A stretch of 64,000 bases of DNA from Thermodesulfobacteriota bacterium (GTDB taxonomy: Bacteria; Desulfobacterota_D; UBA1144; Nemesobacterales; UBA2774), in contig JBFMCV010000003.1 of the NCBI GenBank assembly GCA_040754335.1, positions 297,356-361,355 on the forward strand, given 5' to 3'. Shown here one piece after another: positions 17,234 through 26,436 of the stretch. How positions within the stretch are numbered: position 1 is the first letter of the stretch; every line of letters begins with the position of its first letter. Made by a program: the position numbers and the translations under genes. The notes below the pieces were generated by a model, which saw nothing but the letters and a program-made list of their open reading frames with translations, searched no databases and had not been told where the DNA came from.

Positions 17234-17425
17234 CTAGTTCTTTCTAGAACGTTTTATTACGCGCTTTTTAGCGGCGAACAGTTTTTTCTTTTTCCTCTCG
17301 CTCGGCTTTTCGTAATATTCCCGCCTCCTTACTTCGGACAGTACACCGCCCTTCTCGACCTGTTTTTTGAACCTTTTAAGCGCGCTGTCGATGCTTTCGT
17401 TATTTCCGACCACAATTCCCGGCAT
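17234..17425 (-). CDS. rpsU: Small ribosomal subunit protein bS21 (63 aa)
   Basis: Begins [20 protein letters not shown] and ends in the typical basic tail ([19 protein letters not shown]). A longer frame to 17497 exists, but GGGAGGAG lies about seven bases before ATG 17425, which also gives the family's usual length. First gene of the rpsU-dnaG-rpoD operon, which ties ribosome, replication and transcription output together. Confidence 0.96.
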   Translation of the reverse strand: MPGIVVGNNESIDSALKRFKKQVEKGGVLSEVRRREYYEKPSERKKKKLFAAKKRVIKRSRKN

Positions 17426-17519
17426 AAAAACTCCTCCCGAATATAAGTGCTCTAAATAGAGAAAACTAAAGGATTCGCAATAGATTGTCAAGTACACGCG
17501 GCACTTACGGTCCGCAGCC

Positions 17520-17696
17520 TCATTTTTTCTCCTCCCTGCCTTCGAATACGCCTACTCTTCGCAGATTTTCCTTTATCCTCTTCTCCTCTTCCGCCGGGTC
17601 CGGGCGTTCGCGGTCGCTCTCGTCCTCCTGACGATGCTCCTCGAACCTCCTTACCCATGAATCACGCTTTTTCCGCACATCATCTATGAGTCCCAT
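17520..17696 (-). CDS. Small highly charged protein of unknown function (58 aa)
   Basis: ATG 17696 follows AAGGAGG with a nine-base gap and opens 58 codons ([18 protein letters not shown]..., ending [11 protein letters not shown]). The protein is rich in Glu, Arg and Lys, likely helical, with no signal or membrane segment. It lies between the YibQ-like gene (17738) and rpsU, all on the minus strand, 41 bases after the former, so it may be translated from the ctpA-yibQ transcript. I do not recognise a family. The strong ribosome site and codon choice matching its neighbours support a real gene. Confidence 0.6.
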   Translation of the reverse strand: MGLIDDVRKKRDSWVRRFEEHRQEDESDRERPDPAEEEKRIKENLRRVGVFEGREEKK

Positions 17697-17737
17697 AAGA
17701 CACTGCCTCCTTGGAAAACAATAACGTAGAATGAATA

Positions 17738-19087
17738 CTATCTTTCACTTATCTCGCTTCCCCGCGTCAAGACGCTCGAAACCGGTACTATATCCACCCG
17801 GCCGCCGATCTCGGGGAGCGTCTCCGTGAGGGCCTGAACGGTGCTCGGATACGGATGGCATATGCCCACGGCGTAGCCGTTTTTCCCGGCGATCACGACG
17901 AGCTTTTCTATTTGAGATTTCACATATGCGGGGTCTTTCGACGAATTATCTAAAAATACATCCCTTTTCCCCGTTTTCACACCCATGTCCAAGGCCGTTT
18001 TATATCCGACGCTCCCGGCCGAGGTCAGACTGTCTATAAAAAAGAGACCCCTCCTCTTTATCTCCTCGAGGACTACTTCCACGAGCTCCTGGTTTTCCAT
18101 GAACTTGGAGCCCATGTGGTTGTTGACGCCTTTGATGTCGGGGACGGATGATATGTTCTTGTTGAGCTTGGCGAGCACGGCCTCCTTGGGCAGGCCCACG
18201 AGGAGGGCGTCCTCGCCTGCGTCGGACCCCATATACCCGGACGACTCCATTGGCTCCATCGGGAGGTGGAGCATGACGTCCCACCCTTTACGGCCTGCCG
18301 CCTCGGCCGCATATTCGGAATAAGGGAGGTTTGGAAGAATGGCGAGCGTGACGGGGGCCGGAAGCCGGACGAGCTTATCGACGGGCTCCTTGCTCATCCC
18401 GATGTCGTCCACTATTATTGCGACCCTGGGCTTGAATGCGTCCGATTCCGTGCCCGCGCTTTTACCGGCGGGCTCGGCCGGCTTCCCCGGCTCCCGGGCG
18501 CGTTCGATTTCCTTGCCCTCGCGCTCTTTACCGGTTCCCTCTTCCTTCTCTTTTACCACCTTTGCAGGGGGCGCCTTTTGTGAGGGCGGCTCGAATTTTA
18601 TGACATGGGTTTTGAAGCCGCTCATCCTCAATTCCGCTGTGAGCGCGCCGTCCGGGCCTTTGAACGCGAACTCGTATGATTTCCCGGCCGGAAAGGATTT
18701 CTTGAATACGCTCTTTATCTCTTTGCCGTCGATTCCCTCAGGCGTGCTGACTGTTATGAGACTCGACTCCCACTTTACGCCGCCCTCGGAAGTTCTTAAA
18801 GTCTTTTTCGACTTTACGTCCTTGGCGGATATGCCGAGGTCGAAGAATGCGCCCGCGATGATGCGGTCGGCCTCCTTCACGAGCCCGCTCATTTCCGCAG
18901 CAGTTACCGCGCCGGGCCTTTCTTCGGCAGGTATGTTCTTTTTTAGCTGATAGAGACCGTAGAGGCCGAGAGCGAGTACAGCAAAGAACGCGAGCGAGTA
19001 GGCGAAAGCCCTGACCGCATTTCTGTTCCTTTTACCGCTTTTTCTCTGTGGCCTTCTCGATTTGCTGTTCCGCGTAGATTTCGGCAA
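17738..19087 (-). CDS. Divergent polysaccharide deacetylase, YibQ-like (449 aa)
   Basis: A basic N-terminus precedes one membrane segment (about 26-47), so the bulk lies outside the cytoplasmic membrane. A spacer domain and a charged linker (KEKEEGTGKEREGKEIERA) lead to the divergent NodB-like domain from about residue 222: PRVAIIVDDIGMSKE, VTLAILPNLPYS, WDVMLHLPMEP, VKGVNNHMGSKFM-type and FIDSLTSAGS. This family (DUF610) is thought to act on envelope glycans. It follows the CtpA-type protease by 14 bases, a pairing also seen with EnvC-type cell-division genes in other bacteria, which suggests a role in envelope remodelling. Confidence 0.85.
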   Translation of the reverse strand: MPKSTRNSKSRRPQRKSGKRNRNAVRAFAYSLAFFAVLALGLYGLYQLKKNIPAEERPGAVTAAEMSGLVKEADRIIAGAFFDLGISAKDVKSKKTLRTSEGGVKWESSLITVSTPEGIDGKEIKSVFKKSFPAGKSYEFAFKGPDGALTAELRMSGFKTHVIKFEPPSQKAPPAKVVKEKEEGTGKEREGKEIERAREPGKPAEPAGKSAGTESDAFKPRVAIIVDDIGMSKEPVDKLVRLPAPVTLAILPNLPYSEYAAEAAGRKGWDVMLHLPMEPMESSGYMGSDAGEDALLVGLPKEAVLAKLNKNISSVPDIKGVNNHMGSKFMENQELVEVVLEEIKRRGLFFIDSLTSAGSVGYKTALDMGVKTGKRDVFLDNSSKDPAYVKSQIEKLVVIAGKNGYAVGICHPYPSTVQALTETLPEIGGRVDIVPVSSVLTRGSEISER

Positions 19088-19101
19088 AAGAAGGGCGCTC
19101 C

Positions 19102-20259
19102 CTAGCCCTTGGGAATTGTCTTATCTGCTTCGGAGGAGTTTAGCAAGTTGATCGCGCTTTCGAGCTGTTTGTCCTGATCCTTCGTATTCTCGATCTTGAT
19201 ATCCGGGGTTACGCCCACTTCGTTGATGGACCTCCCGCTCGGAGCATAGAACTTGGCTGTCGTGAGCTTGAGACCCGATCCGTCCTCGAGTTTTATTATG
19301 GTTTGAACCGACCCTTTCCCGAAGGTCTTCGTCCCCAGTATGACCGCGCGCTTGCTGTCCTGAAGCGCTTCCGCAACGACTTCAGACGCGCTCGCGCTCC
19401 CGTCGTTTACCATCACCACGACAGGGAACGTCTGGAAGCTCCCGTTCCTGGTCGCGTAGTATTCCCTCGTTTGGTCAGGCGTCCTCCCCCTTACGCTCAC
19501 GATTAGGCCGCTGTCTATAAACTCGTCCACGATATCAATGGCCTCGGTCAGGAGCCCGCCCGGGTTGTTCCTGAGATCGAGGATCAAGCCGCTCAGCTCT
19601 TTTCCGTTCTGTGACTCGAGCGCTGAAATCGCATCCCTCATTTCCTGTGAGGAGCGGTCCTGAAACTGGGTGAGCTTTATGTATCCTATGCCGTTTTCAA
19701 GGAGCTGGGCTTTCACGCTCTTTACGACGATCTTGTCCCTTATGAGCGTTATGACCCTAGGCTCCGCTTCGCCAGCCCGCCTGATAGTAATCTTCACAGG
19801 CGTCCCGCTCGGGCCCCTCAAAAGCCTGACCGCCTCCTGCACGACCATGCCCTGGGTGGATTTGCCCTCGATCCCTATGATCTGGTCCCTGGGTTTTATG
19901 CCCGCTTTTTCGGCGGGACTTCCCTCTATGGGCGTGATAACGGTAAGCACTCCGTTCTCCTCGGAGACCTCCATCCCGACCCCGCCGAATTCCCCGGATG
20001 TGCCTATCTCGAGCTCCCTGTACCGCTCGGGGCTCAGGTATGTCGAATAAGGGTCGAGCGTCTTCAGCATGCCTTCGATCGCGCCGTTGGTGAGCTTTTC
20101 GGGATCGACCTCTTCCACGTAGTTCCTTTCGACGAGATCGAGAACGCGCGTGAAGTTGGAGAGCCCTTCGTATGTCGAGTCATCCGCTATTGCCGGAACG
20201 TAATTGAGCAGCGTCAGAGCCAATATGACCGCCAGGGTGTAAATTCTTCTCATTTCCAC
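19102..20259 (-). CDS. ctpA: S41-family carboxy-terminal processing protease (385 aa)
   Basis: A signal peptide (about 5-25, LAVILALTLLNYVPAIA) exports it. A PDZ domain spans about 90-165 (GVGMEVSEENG, IEGSPAEKAGIKPRDQIIGIEG). The serine/lysine catalytic core shows LILDLRNNPGGLL, S290 in GSASASE, and K315 with Q319 in TFGKGSVQ. Known members trim C-termini of periplasmic proteins. The protein is somewhat short after the catalytic core. It appears to be first in an operon with the YibQ-like gene. Confidence 0.93.
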   Translation of the reverse strand: MEMRRIYTLAVILALTLLNYVPAIADDSTYEGLSNFTRVLDLVERNYVEEVDPEKLTNGAIEGMLKTLDPYSTYLSPERYRELEIGTSGEFGGVGMEVSEENGVLTVITPIEGSPAEKAGIKPRDQIIGIEGKSTQGMVVQEAVRLLRGPSGTPVKITIRRAGEAEPRVITLIRDKIVVKSVKAQLLENGIGYIKLTQFQDRSSQEMRDAISALESQNGKELSGLILDLRNNPGGLLTEAIDIVDEFIDSGLIVSVRGRTPDQTREYYATRNGSFQTFPVVVMVNDGSASASEVVAEALQDSKRAVILGTKTFGKGSVQTIIKLEDGSGLKLTTAKFYAPSGRSINEVGVTPDIKIENTKDQDKQLESAINLLNSSEADKTIPKG

Positions 20260-20717
20260 GATAGCATTACCTCTTCAATAGAGATTAACCAAACATGCTT
20301 TAATCGGCAACCCGGATCCGAGCGGCGACAGCGCACGCAGAGCCTTAAACTCCTGAACGGTAGCGCCGGTATTGGGGCGGACATAAAAAACTTCACGCCG
20401 TTTTTATTCGTGAGCCGGAGAATATGAAATCGAATCCGTCACGAGCCTGATTCCGCGTCCTGCCGTGCCTCCGTACGGTCCCGGAGTCAAGGGTCTTTCC
20501 GCCAAATCCGGTATCTCCCGAATAATCGGTTATTCTATCGTGCCGTCTTTAAAGGATATTTAGACGATAAAGCCGGATCAGACCCCTGCCGTCAGCGCCT
20601 TTTTCCCTTTTTCCGTCATTCAATAGGCGGTCACCGGCACGTGCGCGATGAAACCGGCGACCGCGCGCGATTTGAAGAGTCCCTTAGCTTGATATAAATT
20701 AATCGGGGAGAAGAGTT
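20260..20717. other. 458-base intergenic stretch, no gene seen
   Basis: Lies between the divergent ctpA and a small membrane-protein gene. No ORF with a ribosome site and no tRNA or riboswitch core is visible. It should hold the promoters of both flanking units; an AT-rich TTGATATAAATTAAT stretch sits just before the plus-strand ribosome site. Confidence 0.5.
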
Positions 20718-20942
20718 ATGTTTGAAATGGTCGTTACCGTCCTCAGCAGGTTCGTACAGAGCTACACTTCGGTCGTGCTCCAGCTTTCGAAGGATTGGTT
20801 CATCCTTTTCAAAATACTGTTCATACCGGTCTCATTCTATATATACTGCCTGACATTCCTCGTGATAGTCACGGTGCTGCTCATTGTCGTCATTATCGCA
20901 TTCCCGCTGTCCTTTTTCTCGAAACTGATGTTCAAACAATAA
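20718..20942 (+). CDS. Small membrane protein of unknown function (74 aa)
   Basis: GGGGAG lies seven bases before ATG 20718. The protein has an amphipathic start (VVTVLSRFVQSYTSV) and a hydrophobic region from about 28 to 68 (FILFKILFIPVSFYIY, then LTFLVIVTVLLIVVIIAFPL), long enough for one or two membrane passes. No family is recognised. It is 78 bases upstream of uppS on the same strand and may share its transcript. Confidence 0.6.
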   Translation: MFEMVVTVLSRFVQSYTSVVLQLSKDWFILFKILFIPVSFYIYCLTFLVIVTVLLIVVIIAFPLSFFSKLMFKQ

Positions 20943-21020
20943 GTCCCGGCTGTTTGTCAACCAGGGCGGGGTCGATACCGGCTTTGTTAACGAAGATGAG
21001 GTGATATACTTTAAGGGTTT

Positions 21021-21773
21021 ATGAAGGGGAAACTGGAATCACTCATAGACAGGGAAAATCTCCCTTCTCACATTGCGATAATAATGGACGGGAACGGGAG
21101 ATGGGCGAGCAACAAGAACCTCGACAGGATCAGCGGACACAGGGAGGGAATGAAATCCGTCCGCGCGGTAGTCAAGGCGGCAAACGATCTCGGCATCGGC
21201 TATATCACGCTATACGCATTCTCCGCGCAGAACTGGAAGAGGCCCAAGAGCGAGGTCGACGCCCTCATGGAGCTCCTTAAACACTATCTCCTCAAGGAGC
21301 GCGGCAAATTGATCGAGAACGGCGTCAGGCTGAACGCTATTGGGAGGCTGGAGGATCTCCCGAAAGCGGTATCCGAAGTGCTGCGTGATACCATTGAAAT
21401 GACGAAACACGGCCGCGAAATGACCCTCACGCTCGCCCTCAGCTACGGGGGGCGGGAAGAGATCGTGGACGCGGTCAGAAAAATCCTCACAGACGGCGGG
21501 ACGTCCCCCGAGTCCATAGACCAGTCCGCATTATCCCGATTCCTTTACACGGGCGACATGCCGGACCCCGACCTCCTGATACGCACGAGCGGCGAGATGA
21601 GGCTCTCCAATTTCATGCTCTGGCAGATCGCGTACGCGGAGATCTACGTTACCAGGACGCTCTGGCCCAACTTCAGGAGGAGGCATCTAGTAAAGGCCAT
21701 CCTCAATTACCAGAGCCGTGAGCGGAGGTTCGGACTCACCGGGGAACAGGTGAAGAAAAGGGAAGCGATTTGA
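21021..21773 (+). CDS. uppS: Undecaprenyl diphosphate synthase (isoprenyl transferase), 250 aa
   Basis: Extends farnesyl diphosphate with isopentenyl diphosphate to C55 undecaprenyl diphosphate, the lipid carrier for peptidoglycan and O-antigen units. The active-site motif IAIIMDGNGRWAS carries D23. GHREGMKSVR, LYAFSAQNWKRP and the end block DLLIRTSGEMRLSNFMLWQ-type sequence are all present, as are LWPNF and RRFG. The length is normal. It overlaps the start of dxr, which links carrier synthesis with the MEP isoprenoid pathway. Confidence 0.96.
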   Translation: MKGKLESLIDRENLPSHIAIIMDGNGRWASNKNLDRISGHREGMKSVRAVVKAANDLGIGYITLYAFSAQNWKRPKSEVDALMELLKHYLLKERGKLIENGVRLNAIGRLEDLPKAVSEVLRDTIEMTKHGREMTLTLALSYGGREEIVDAVRKILTDGGTSPESIDQSALSRFLYTGDMPDPDLLIRTSGEMRLSNFMLWQIAYAEIYVTRTLWPNFRRRHLVKAILNYQSRERRFGLTGEQVKKREAI

Positions 21774-22930
21774 AGAATATCTCCATACTCGGATCCACGG
21801 GTTCCATAGGGAAGCAGACCCTCGAAGTAATATCCCGGTATCCAGAAAGATTCAGGGTCGTGGGACTTTCAGCGGGGGAGAACATTGAGCTCCTCCTGGA
21901 GCAGATACGGGCGTTCAGGCCCGAAGCCGTGTCGGTGAAGGACGTAGAGCTGGCTGAGACGCTCCGCACACGGATCGGGGATCACACGGTCGAAGTCCTG
22001 TGCGGCACCGAAGGGGCGAGCGGGATCGCGGCTCACGATTCGAACGACATGGTCGTATCTGCCATCGTGGGGGCTTCGGGACTCGTACCAACGCTCTCGG
22101 CTATAAAAGCCGGAAAAGACGTGGCGCTCGCGAACAAGGAATCGCTCGTCGTCGCCGGCGAGATACTCACGGGCGAAGCGGAAAGGAAAGGCGTCAGGAT
22201 AATACCGGTCGACAGCGAGCACAGCGCGATATTCCAGGCGCTCGAGACGTGCGGCAAGGAATACGCGAGGAGACTCATAATAACAGCTTCAGGGGGGCCT
22301 TTCCTGAATACGCCCGCGGATGAGCTCAGCGGCGTCACGGTCGAGGTCGCACTCAACCATCCGACATGGAAGATGGGAGACAAGATTACGATCGATTCGG
22401 CAACGCTGATGAACAAAGGTTTCGAGGTGATCGAGGCCAAGTGGCTGTTCGGATTCGATCCGGAGCGCATAGCAGTATGGATACACCCGCAGAGCATCAT
22501 ACACTCTATGGTAGAATATATAGACGGGTCGCTGATATCGCAGATGAGCATGCCTGACATGAGGATTCCGATAGCATACGCGCTGTCCTATCCCGAGAGG
22601 ATGTTCATGAACGGGCACAGGGTAGTGCCCGAAAACTTCCGGGAGCTCACGTTCAGGGGAGTGGATAACGAGAAATTCCCTTCGATATCACTCGCGTTCA
22701 GCGCTCTCAGGGAGGGGGGAACGATGCCCTCAGTGATGAACGGGGCGAACGAGGTGGCAGTAAGAGCGTTCCTCAAGGGGGAGATAGGTTTCACGGACAT
22801 AGTAAGCACCGTCGAAAAGGTGATGAGCGTCCACCAGTCGAGACCCGCGCAGTACCTCGAATCAGTGCTCGAAAGCGACGCATGGGCCAGAGACAAAGCC
22901 CTCACATTGATCAGAAACCAGGAGAATTAG
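21770..22930 (+). CDS. dxr: 1-deoxy-D-xylulose-5-phosphate reductoisomerase (386 aa)
   Basis: Converts DXP to MEP with NADPH, the committed step of the MEP isoprenoid pathway. The N-terminus carries the nucleotide motif GSTGSIGKQTLEVI (8-21). Later come ALANKESLVVAGE, PVDSEHSAIFQ with the metal-binding Asp and Glu, the flexible loop NHPTWKMG and SATLMNKGFEVIEA. It starts with TTG at 21770, overlapping the uppS stop by four bases, so translation is probably coupled. In many bacteria the order uppS-cdsA-dxr-rseP is found; here cdsA is absent. Confidence 0.96.
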   Translation: MKNISILGSTGSIGKQTLEVISRYPERFRVVGLSAGENIELLLEQIRAFRPEAVSVKDVELAETLRTRIGDHTVEVLCGTEGASGIAAHDSNDMVVSAIVGASGLVPTLSAIKAGKDVALANKESLVVAGEILTGEAERKGVRIIPVDSEHSAIFQALETCGKEYARRLIITASGGPFLNTPADELSGVTVEVALNHPTWKMGDKITIDSATLMNKGFEVIEAKWLFGFDPERIAVWIHPQSIIHSMVEYIDGSLISQMSMPDMRIPIAYALSYPERMFMNGHRVVPENFRELTFRGVDNEKFPSISLAFSALREGGTMPSVMNGANEVAVRAFLKGEIGFTDIVSTVEKVMSVHQSRPAQYLESVLESDAWARDKALTLIRNQEN

Positions 22931-22933
22931 AAT

Positions 22934-24532
22934 ATGACCGCAATTATCGCTTTTATTTTCGTCATAGGGATATTGGTATTCATTCACGAGCTGGGACATT
23001 TCCTGCTGGCCAAGTGGAGCGGGGTGAGGGTGGAAAAGTTCTCGCTCGGCTTCGGGAAAAAGATATTCGGGTTCAGGAGGGGAGAGACGGAATATTTGAT
23101 ATGCGCGCTCCCGCTGGGCGGATACGTGAAGATGTACGGCGAGGGGACAGAGGGGAATTTCATCGTGGACAAGGTCGACCCGGGCTCGGACGCGGAAAGA
23201 TACGGCTTCAGGCCCGGCGACAGGATCGTGAGCATAGACGGCATCGAGCTCACGACTTTTCCAAGGTGGAAGCAGCTCGAGAGCGCTCTCTCGAAGGAAC
23301 CCGAAAAGGACTACCTCTTCGTCGTGGAAAGGGACGATAAGAAGATCGAAATTACATCAAAGGCTCGCGGCCTAGAAGGGGCGGACACTTACTCCGAAAA
23401 GGAGTACCCGAGGGGGTTTTCGAACCAGCCGCTCATCAACAGGCTCCTGATAGTGGTGGCGGGCCCTTTCATGAACTTCCTCCTGCCTTTCATATTCCTC
23501 CCGATAGTGTTCATGATAGGGATCACGGTGCCGGCGTATCTCGAGCAGGCTCCCGTCATAGGCTATATAAAACCCGGCTCCCCGGCCGCTGAAGCCGGTT
23601 TCAGGAAAGGCGACAGGATAGTTGAAATAGAGGGGAAAAAGGTATCCGACTGGAAGGACGTCAACATCGAGCTCCAGACGAACCCCGACGCGCTCCTGAA
23701 TATAGAAGTGGAGAGGGATGGAGCGACGGAAGTGATTCCCGTAAAGGCGGCGGCGTCCCCGGAGGGTATAGTCGCGATAGGGTTCGGCGAGCCTATCAAA
23801 GCCAGGGTCGGGACCGTCATAGCCGGGACCCCCGCTGATAAATCCGACCTACAGAAAGGGGACGAGATACTTGCGATAGACGGGACGAAGGTAGCCGACT
23901 GGGACCAGATGGCTTCCATAGTAAAGGAAAATTCTGGGAAAGAGCTCACCCTCCTCATAAACAGGCAGGGCGCTGAGATAACCAAGAAAATTACTCCAGA
24001 AACCTCGGTCGAGACCGGGAAAGGCGCGATAGGCGTATCCCCTTATCAGGACGAGATCGTAAAAAAATACGGCTTCATCGATGCTATAGTCAACGGCGTG
24101 AAAGAAGCGGCCAACATGATAGTCGAGGTAGTGGTGCTCCTGTTCGGTTTCTTATACAAGCTCGTTACGGGCAAGATCGCGCTCGGCACTGCGGGAAAGA
24201 GCCTAGCCGGGCCGATACTCATAGCGAAGGTCTCGGGAGCGGCTGCCGAGAACGGAATAGCGCAGCTACTTCAGTTCACCTGCTTCATAAGCATCAACCT
24301 CGCGGTCATAAACCTCTTCCCGATACCGATGCTCGACGGGGGACACGTCCTTTACCTGGCGATAGAGAGCATCAAGAAAAAACCCCTCAGCCAGAGGACG
24401 CTCGAGATAAGCCAGCGAATCGGGCTCACTATACTCATATTCATTATGTTCCTCGCGATCTACAACGACCTCTCGAGAGTCAAGGGAGACATACTCAACT
24501 CGCTCGGCAGGGTCGTGAACGTCGTAAAATAA
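22934..24532 (+). CDS. rseP: RseP-type site-2 zinc metalloprotease with three PDZ domains (532 aa)
   Basis: An intramembrane protease that usually cleaves anti-sigma factors and leftover signal peptides. The zinc motif HELGH (H18, E19, H22) lies in the first membrane helix and the third zinc ligand is in NLFPIPMLDGGHVLY near the C-terminus. Three PDZ-like repeats can be read: FIVDKVDPGSDAERYGF, IGYIKPGSPAAEAGF and VIAGTPADKSDLQKGDEILA. Most relatives have two or fewer, and 532 residues exceeds the usual 420-450. It lies three bases after dxr. Confidence 0.94.
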   Translation: MTAIIAFIFVIGILVFIHELGHFLLAKWSGVRVEKFSLGFGKKIFGFRRGETEYLICALPLGGYVKMYGEGTEGNFIVDKVDPGSDAERYGFRPGDRIVSIDGIELTTFPRWKQLESALSKEPEKDYLFVVERDDKKIEITSKARGLEGADTYSEKEYPRGFSNQPLINRLLIVVAGPFMNFLLPFIFLPIVFMIGITVPAYLEQAPVIGYIKPGSPAAEAGFRKGDRIVEIEGKKVSDWKDVNIELQTNPDALLNIEVERDGATEVIPVKAAASPEGIVAIGFGEPIKARVGTVIAGTPADKSDLQKGDEILAIDGTKVADWDQMASIVKENSGKELTLLINRQGAEITKKITPETSVETGKGAIGVSPYQDEIVKKYGFIDAIVNGVKEAANMIVEVVVLLFGFLYKLVTGKIALGTAGKSLAGPILIAKVSGAAAENGIAQLLQFTCFISINLAVINLFPIPMLDGGHVLYLAIESIKKKPLSQRTLEISQRIGLTILIFIMFLAIYNDLSRVKGDILNSLGRVVNVVK

Positions 24533-24601
24533 CCCCGGCGCGGAATAAGGCATATAATTCCTTAAGCAGGGCATGCGGCCGCAATACTGATTCGCCCGTG
24601 C

Positions 24602-25540
24602 ATGCTCCTTACTCAAATGAGCCTCCTCAAACTCGGCAAGGACAACTGGGCAAGGACGAGACCCACGAAAGAAGGGCTTACGTTCATCGCGCTAAGCCTC
24701 TTCGTCGGCTTCGCGGCCATCAACACGGGGAACAACCTCCTCTACCTCACTTTCGGCATCATGATGAGCTTCGTCGCCGCCTCCGGCATCCTCTCGATGA
24801 TCAACCTCTCGAGGATAGAGGTGAAGCTGAAGCCCCAGGGAGACGCGTTCGCGCTCACCCCGGCCGCGCTCAAATTCTCGCTCGTCAACACGAAATCCCT
24901 CATACCATCCTATTCGCTCAACATAGAAATAGACGATAAGAAAACATTCATCCCGTACCTGCCGCCGAAGGTCCAGTCGTCGGCGTCGCTCAGGCACGTA
25001 TTCGCGGTGAGGGGATGGAACAAGGTTCCGGAAGCGAGGCTCTCGACGAGGTTCCCCTTCGGGTTTTTCAGGAAATGGATAAAGATAGACCTCGGGGACG
25101 ATGAAATTCTTGTATACCCGAAAATAGACGCTGTAAACGCCGCGATCGACAGATTCGATAAGAGGCCGGGGGAGGCGGAATCGGAAAAGCCGGGGTTCGG
25201 ATACGACCTGAGGTCGATCAAGGAATTCAGGCACGGCGACAACCCGAGGCTCATACACTGGAAAACCACAGCCAAGACGGGGAGGCTCATGGTCAGGGAA
25301 ATGGATGACGAGGAGTCGAGAGGGGCCGTGATAGAATTCCGCCCCGAAGGGGACAAAACGAGGCTCGAGCACCAGATAAGCCGTCTGGCGTCGCTCCTCG
25401 TGGCGTTGCTGAAAGAGGGGTTCGAGGTCGAGTTCATAGCGCCCGACAGGACTTTTTCGAGCTCCGTGACCGGCGGATCGCCGAGGCCGGTGCTGAGGTA
25501 CCTGGCATTGTTCGGAAGCGAGGAGAAGCTCCGCGCCTAG
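24602..25540 (+). CDS. DUF58-family membrane-associated protein (312 aa)
   Basis: Two hydrophobic segments near the N-terminus (LTFIALSLFVGFAAI and LYLTFGIMMSFVAASGIL) are followed by a beta-rich region and the DUF58 signature RSIKEFRHGDNPRLIHWKTT-type sequence around residues 205-225, then RLMVREMDDEES. DUF58 proteins usually sit beside a MoxR-family ATPase and a transglutaminase; neither partner is next to it here. Function is not established. The start at 24602 (ATG CTC CTT) has no strong ribosome site; ATG 24617 (MSLLKLGKDN) is an alternative. Confidence 0.8.
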   Translation: MLLTQMSLLKLGKDNWARTRPTKEGLTFIALSLFVGFAAINTGNNLLYLTFGIMMSFVAASGILSMINLSRIEVKLKPQGDAFALTPAALKFSLVNTKSLIPSYSLNIEIDDKKTFIPYLPPKVQSSASLRHVFAVRGWNKVPEARLSTRFPFGFFRKWIKIDLGDDEILVYPKIDAVNAAIDRFDKRPGEAESEKPGFGYDLRSIKEFRHGDNPRLIHWKTTAKTGRLMVREMDDEESRGAVIEFRPEGDKTRLEHQISRLASLLVALLKEGFEVEFIAPDRTFSSSVTGGSPRPVLRYLALFGSEEKLRA

Positions 25541-25619
25541 GGGGGATAAAGACATTATTGTTTCCGTCATTTCCTACACCGATCGGGAACTTCATCTTTC
25601 GTTCTTCCTACAACCGTTC

Positions 25620-25649
25620 GTGCTGAGCGTGTCGAAGCACGCATTATTT
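25620..25649 (+). repeat. CTGAGC-TGTCGAAG type intergenic palindromic element, copy 1
   Basis: CCGTTCGTGCTGAGCGTGTC followed by GAAGCACG. The arms CGTGCT and AGCACG-type pair around the core. Elements with this core are scattered in intergenic spaces of many bacterial genomes. Confidence 0.6.
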
Positions 25650-26002
25650 GTCCTGTCATTGTAAGTCCTTCCCGGCCACGGCACGGCCTATGCCGTGATG
25701 AGTCGCCGAGATGAGCGACGACGCTCAAGATAAACTCCGCGCGGCAATCTCAAGCAACAAGCGAGATCGCCACGTCGCTTCCGGCTTCGCCGAAGACTAC
25801 GCCGGACAAGCCGCTCCTCACGATGACAGAAAAGTTGGTATCATTGCTGTAGATGTCCAGTAATTCGTGGACAAAAGTTGTCCCATCAGAATACATAAGA
25901 AAGTTATTTATTTCTCTTCTTTTCCTTTCCTGAAATGATCCTGAAACGAGTTCAGGACATGGTTCAGGACAAGGATGAAAAGAAGCACACACGTAGTGTG
26001 TC

Positions 26003-26046
26003 TTACGATTGTTATGTGGCTGCAGGCGCAAATCTAACAATCGTAA
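26003..26046. repeat. Perfect 12-bp inverted repeat
   Basis: TTACGATTGTTA (26003-26014) and TAACAATCGTAA (26035-26046) pair perfectly around a 20-base loop. No T-tract follows. Confidence 0.7.
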
Positions 26047-26086
26047 AATTGAGCGGAAGCGGTGGTTAAGATCATTTGCCTGCGGG

Positions 26087-26118
26087 TGCTCACGCGCACA
26101 GAATCCTGGCTAAAATAT
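26087..26118 (+). repeat. Direct repeat, copy 1 (GCGGGTGCTCAC element)
   Basis: TGCCTGCGGGTGCTCACGCG and the following bases recur with small changes at 26239 as TGCCCGCGGGTGCTCACCCG, each followed by a GGATTCC- or GAATCC-like stretch. Confidence 0.5.
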
Positions 26119-26168
26119 CTTATTACGGCTAAAATCTATCAATTCCACCCCAGACCTACGGGAGTTAA

Positions 26169-26206
26169 ACCCGTTCAACCCTTCGACAGGCTCAGGGCGA
26201 ACGGGT
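26169..26206 (-). repeat. CTGAGC-TGTCGAAG type palindromic element, copy 2
   Basis: ACCCGTTC (26169-26176) and GAACGGGT (26199-26206) enclose CCCTTCGACAGGCTCAGGG, so the core is inverted relative to copy 1 at 25620. Nested arms CCCT/AGGG extend the stem. Confidence 0.65.
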
Positions 26207-26238
26207 ATGGTTGAGCAGAGTCGGTGAGTAGGACCGTA

Positions 26239-26271
26239 TGCCCGCGGGTGCTCACCCGCCGCCGGATTCCG
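26239..26271 (+). repeat. Direct repeat, copy 2 (GCGGGTGCTCAC element)
   Basis: Second copy of the element at 26087, about 152 bases downstream in the same orientation. Confidence 0.5.
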
Positions 26272-26436
26272 TGAATGTCGGGAAATACAAACACCCCTTC
26301 ATTACATGTTATCCAGTAAAATTACAGCCACGAACTATTTAACATCTACAATTACGAGGGAACGTTTTTTGTGACTGCGGCAATCTCATGAATAAAGCGA
26401 GAAGCGGGAACAATCCCGAACCTAGTGCGTCCGACC

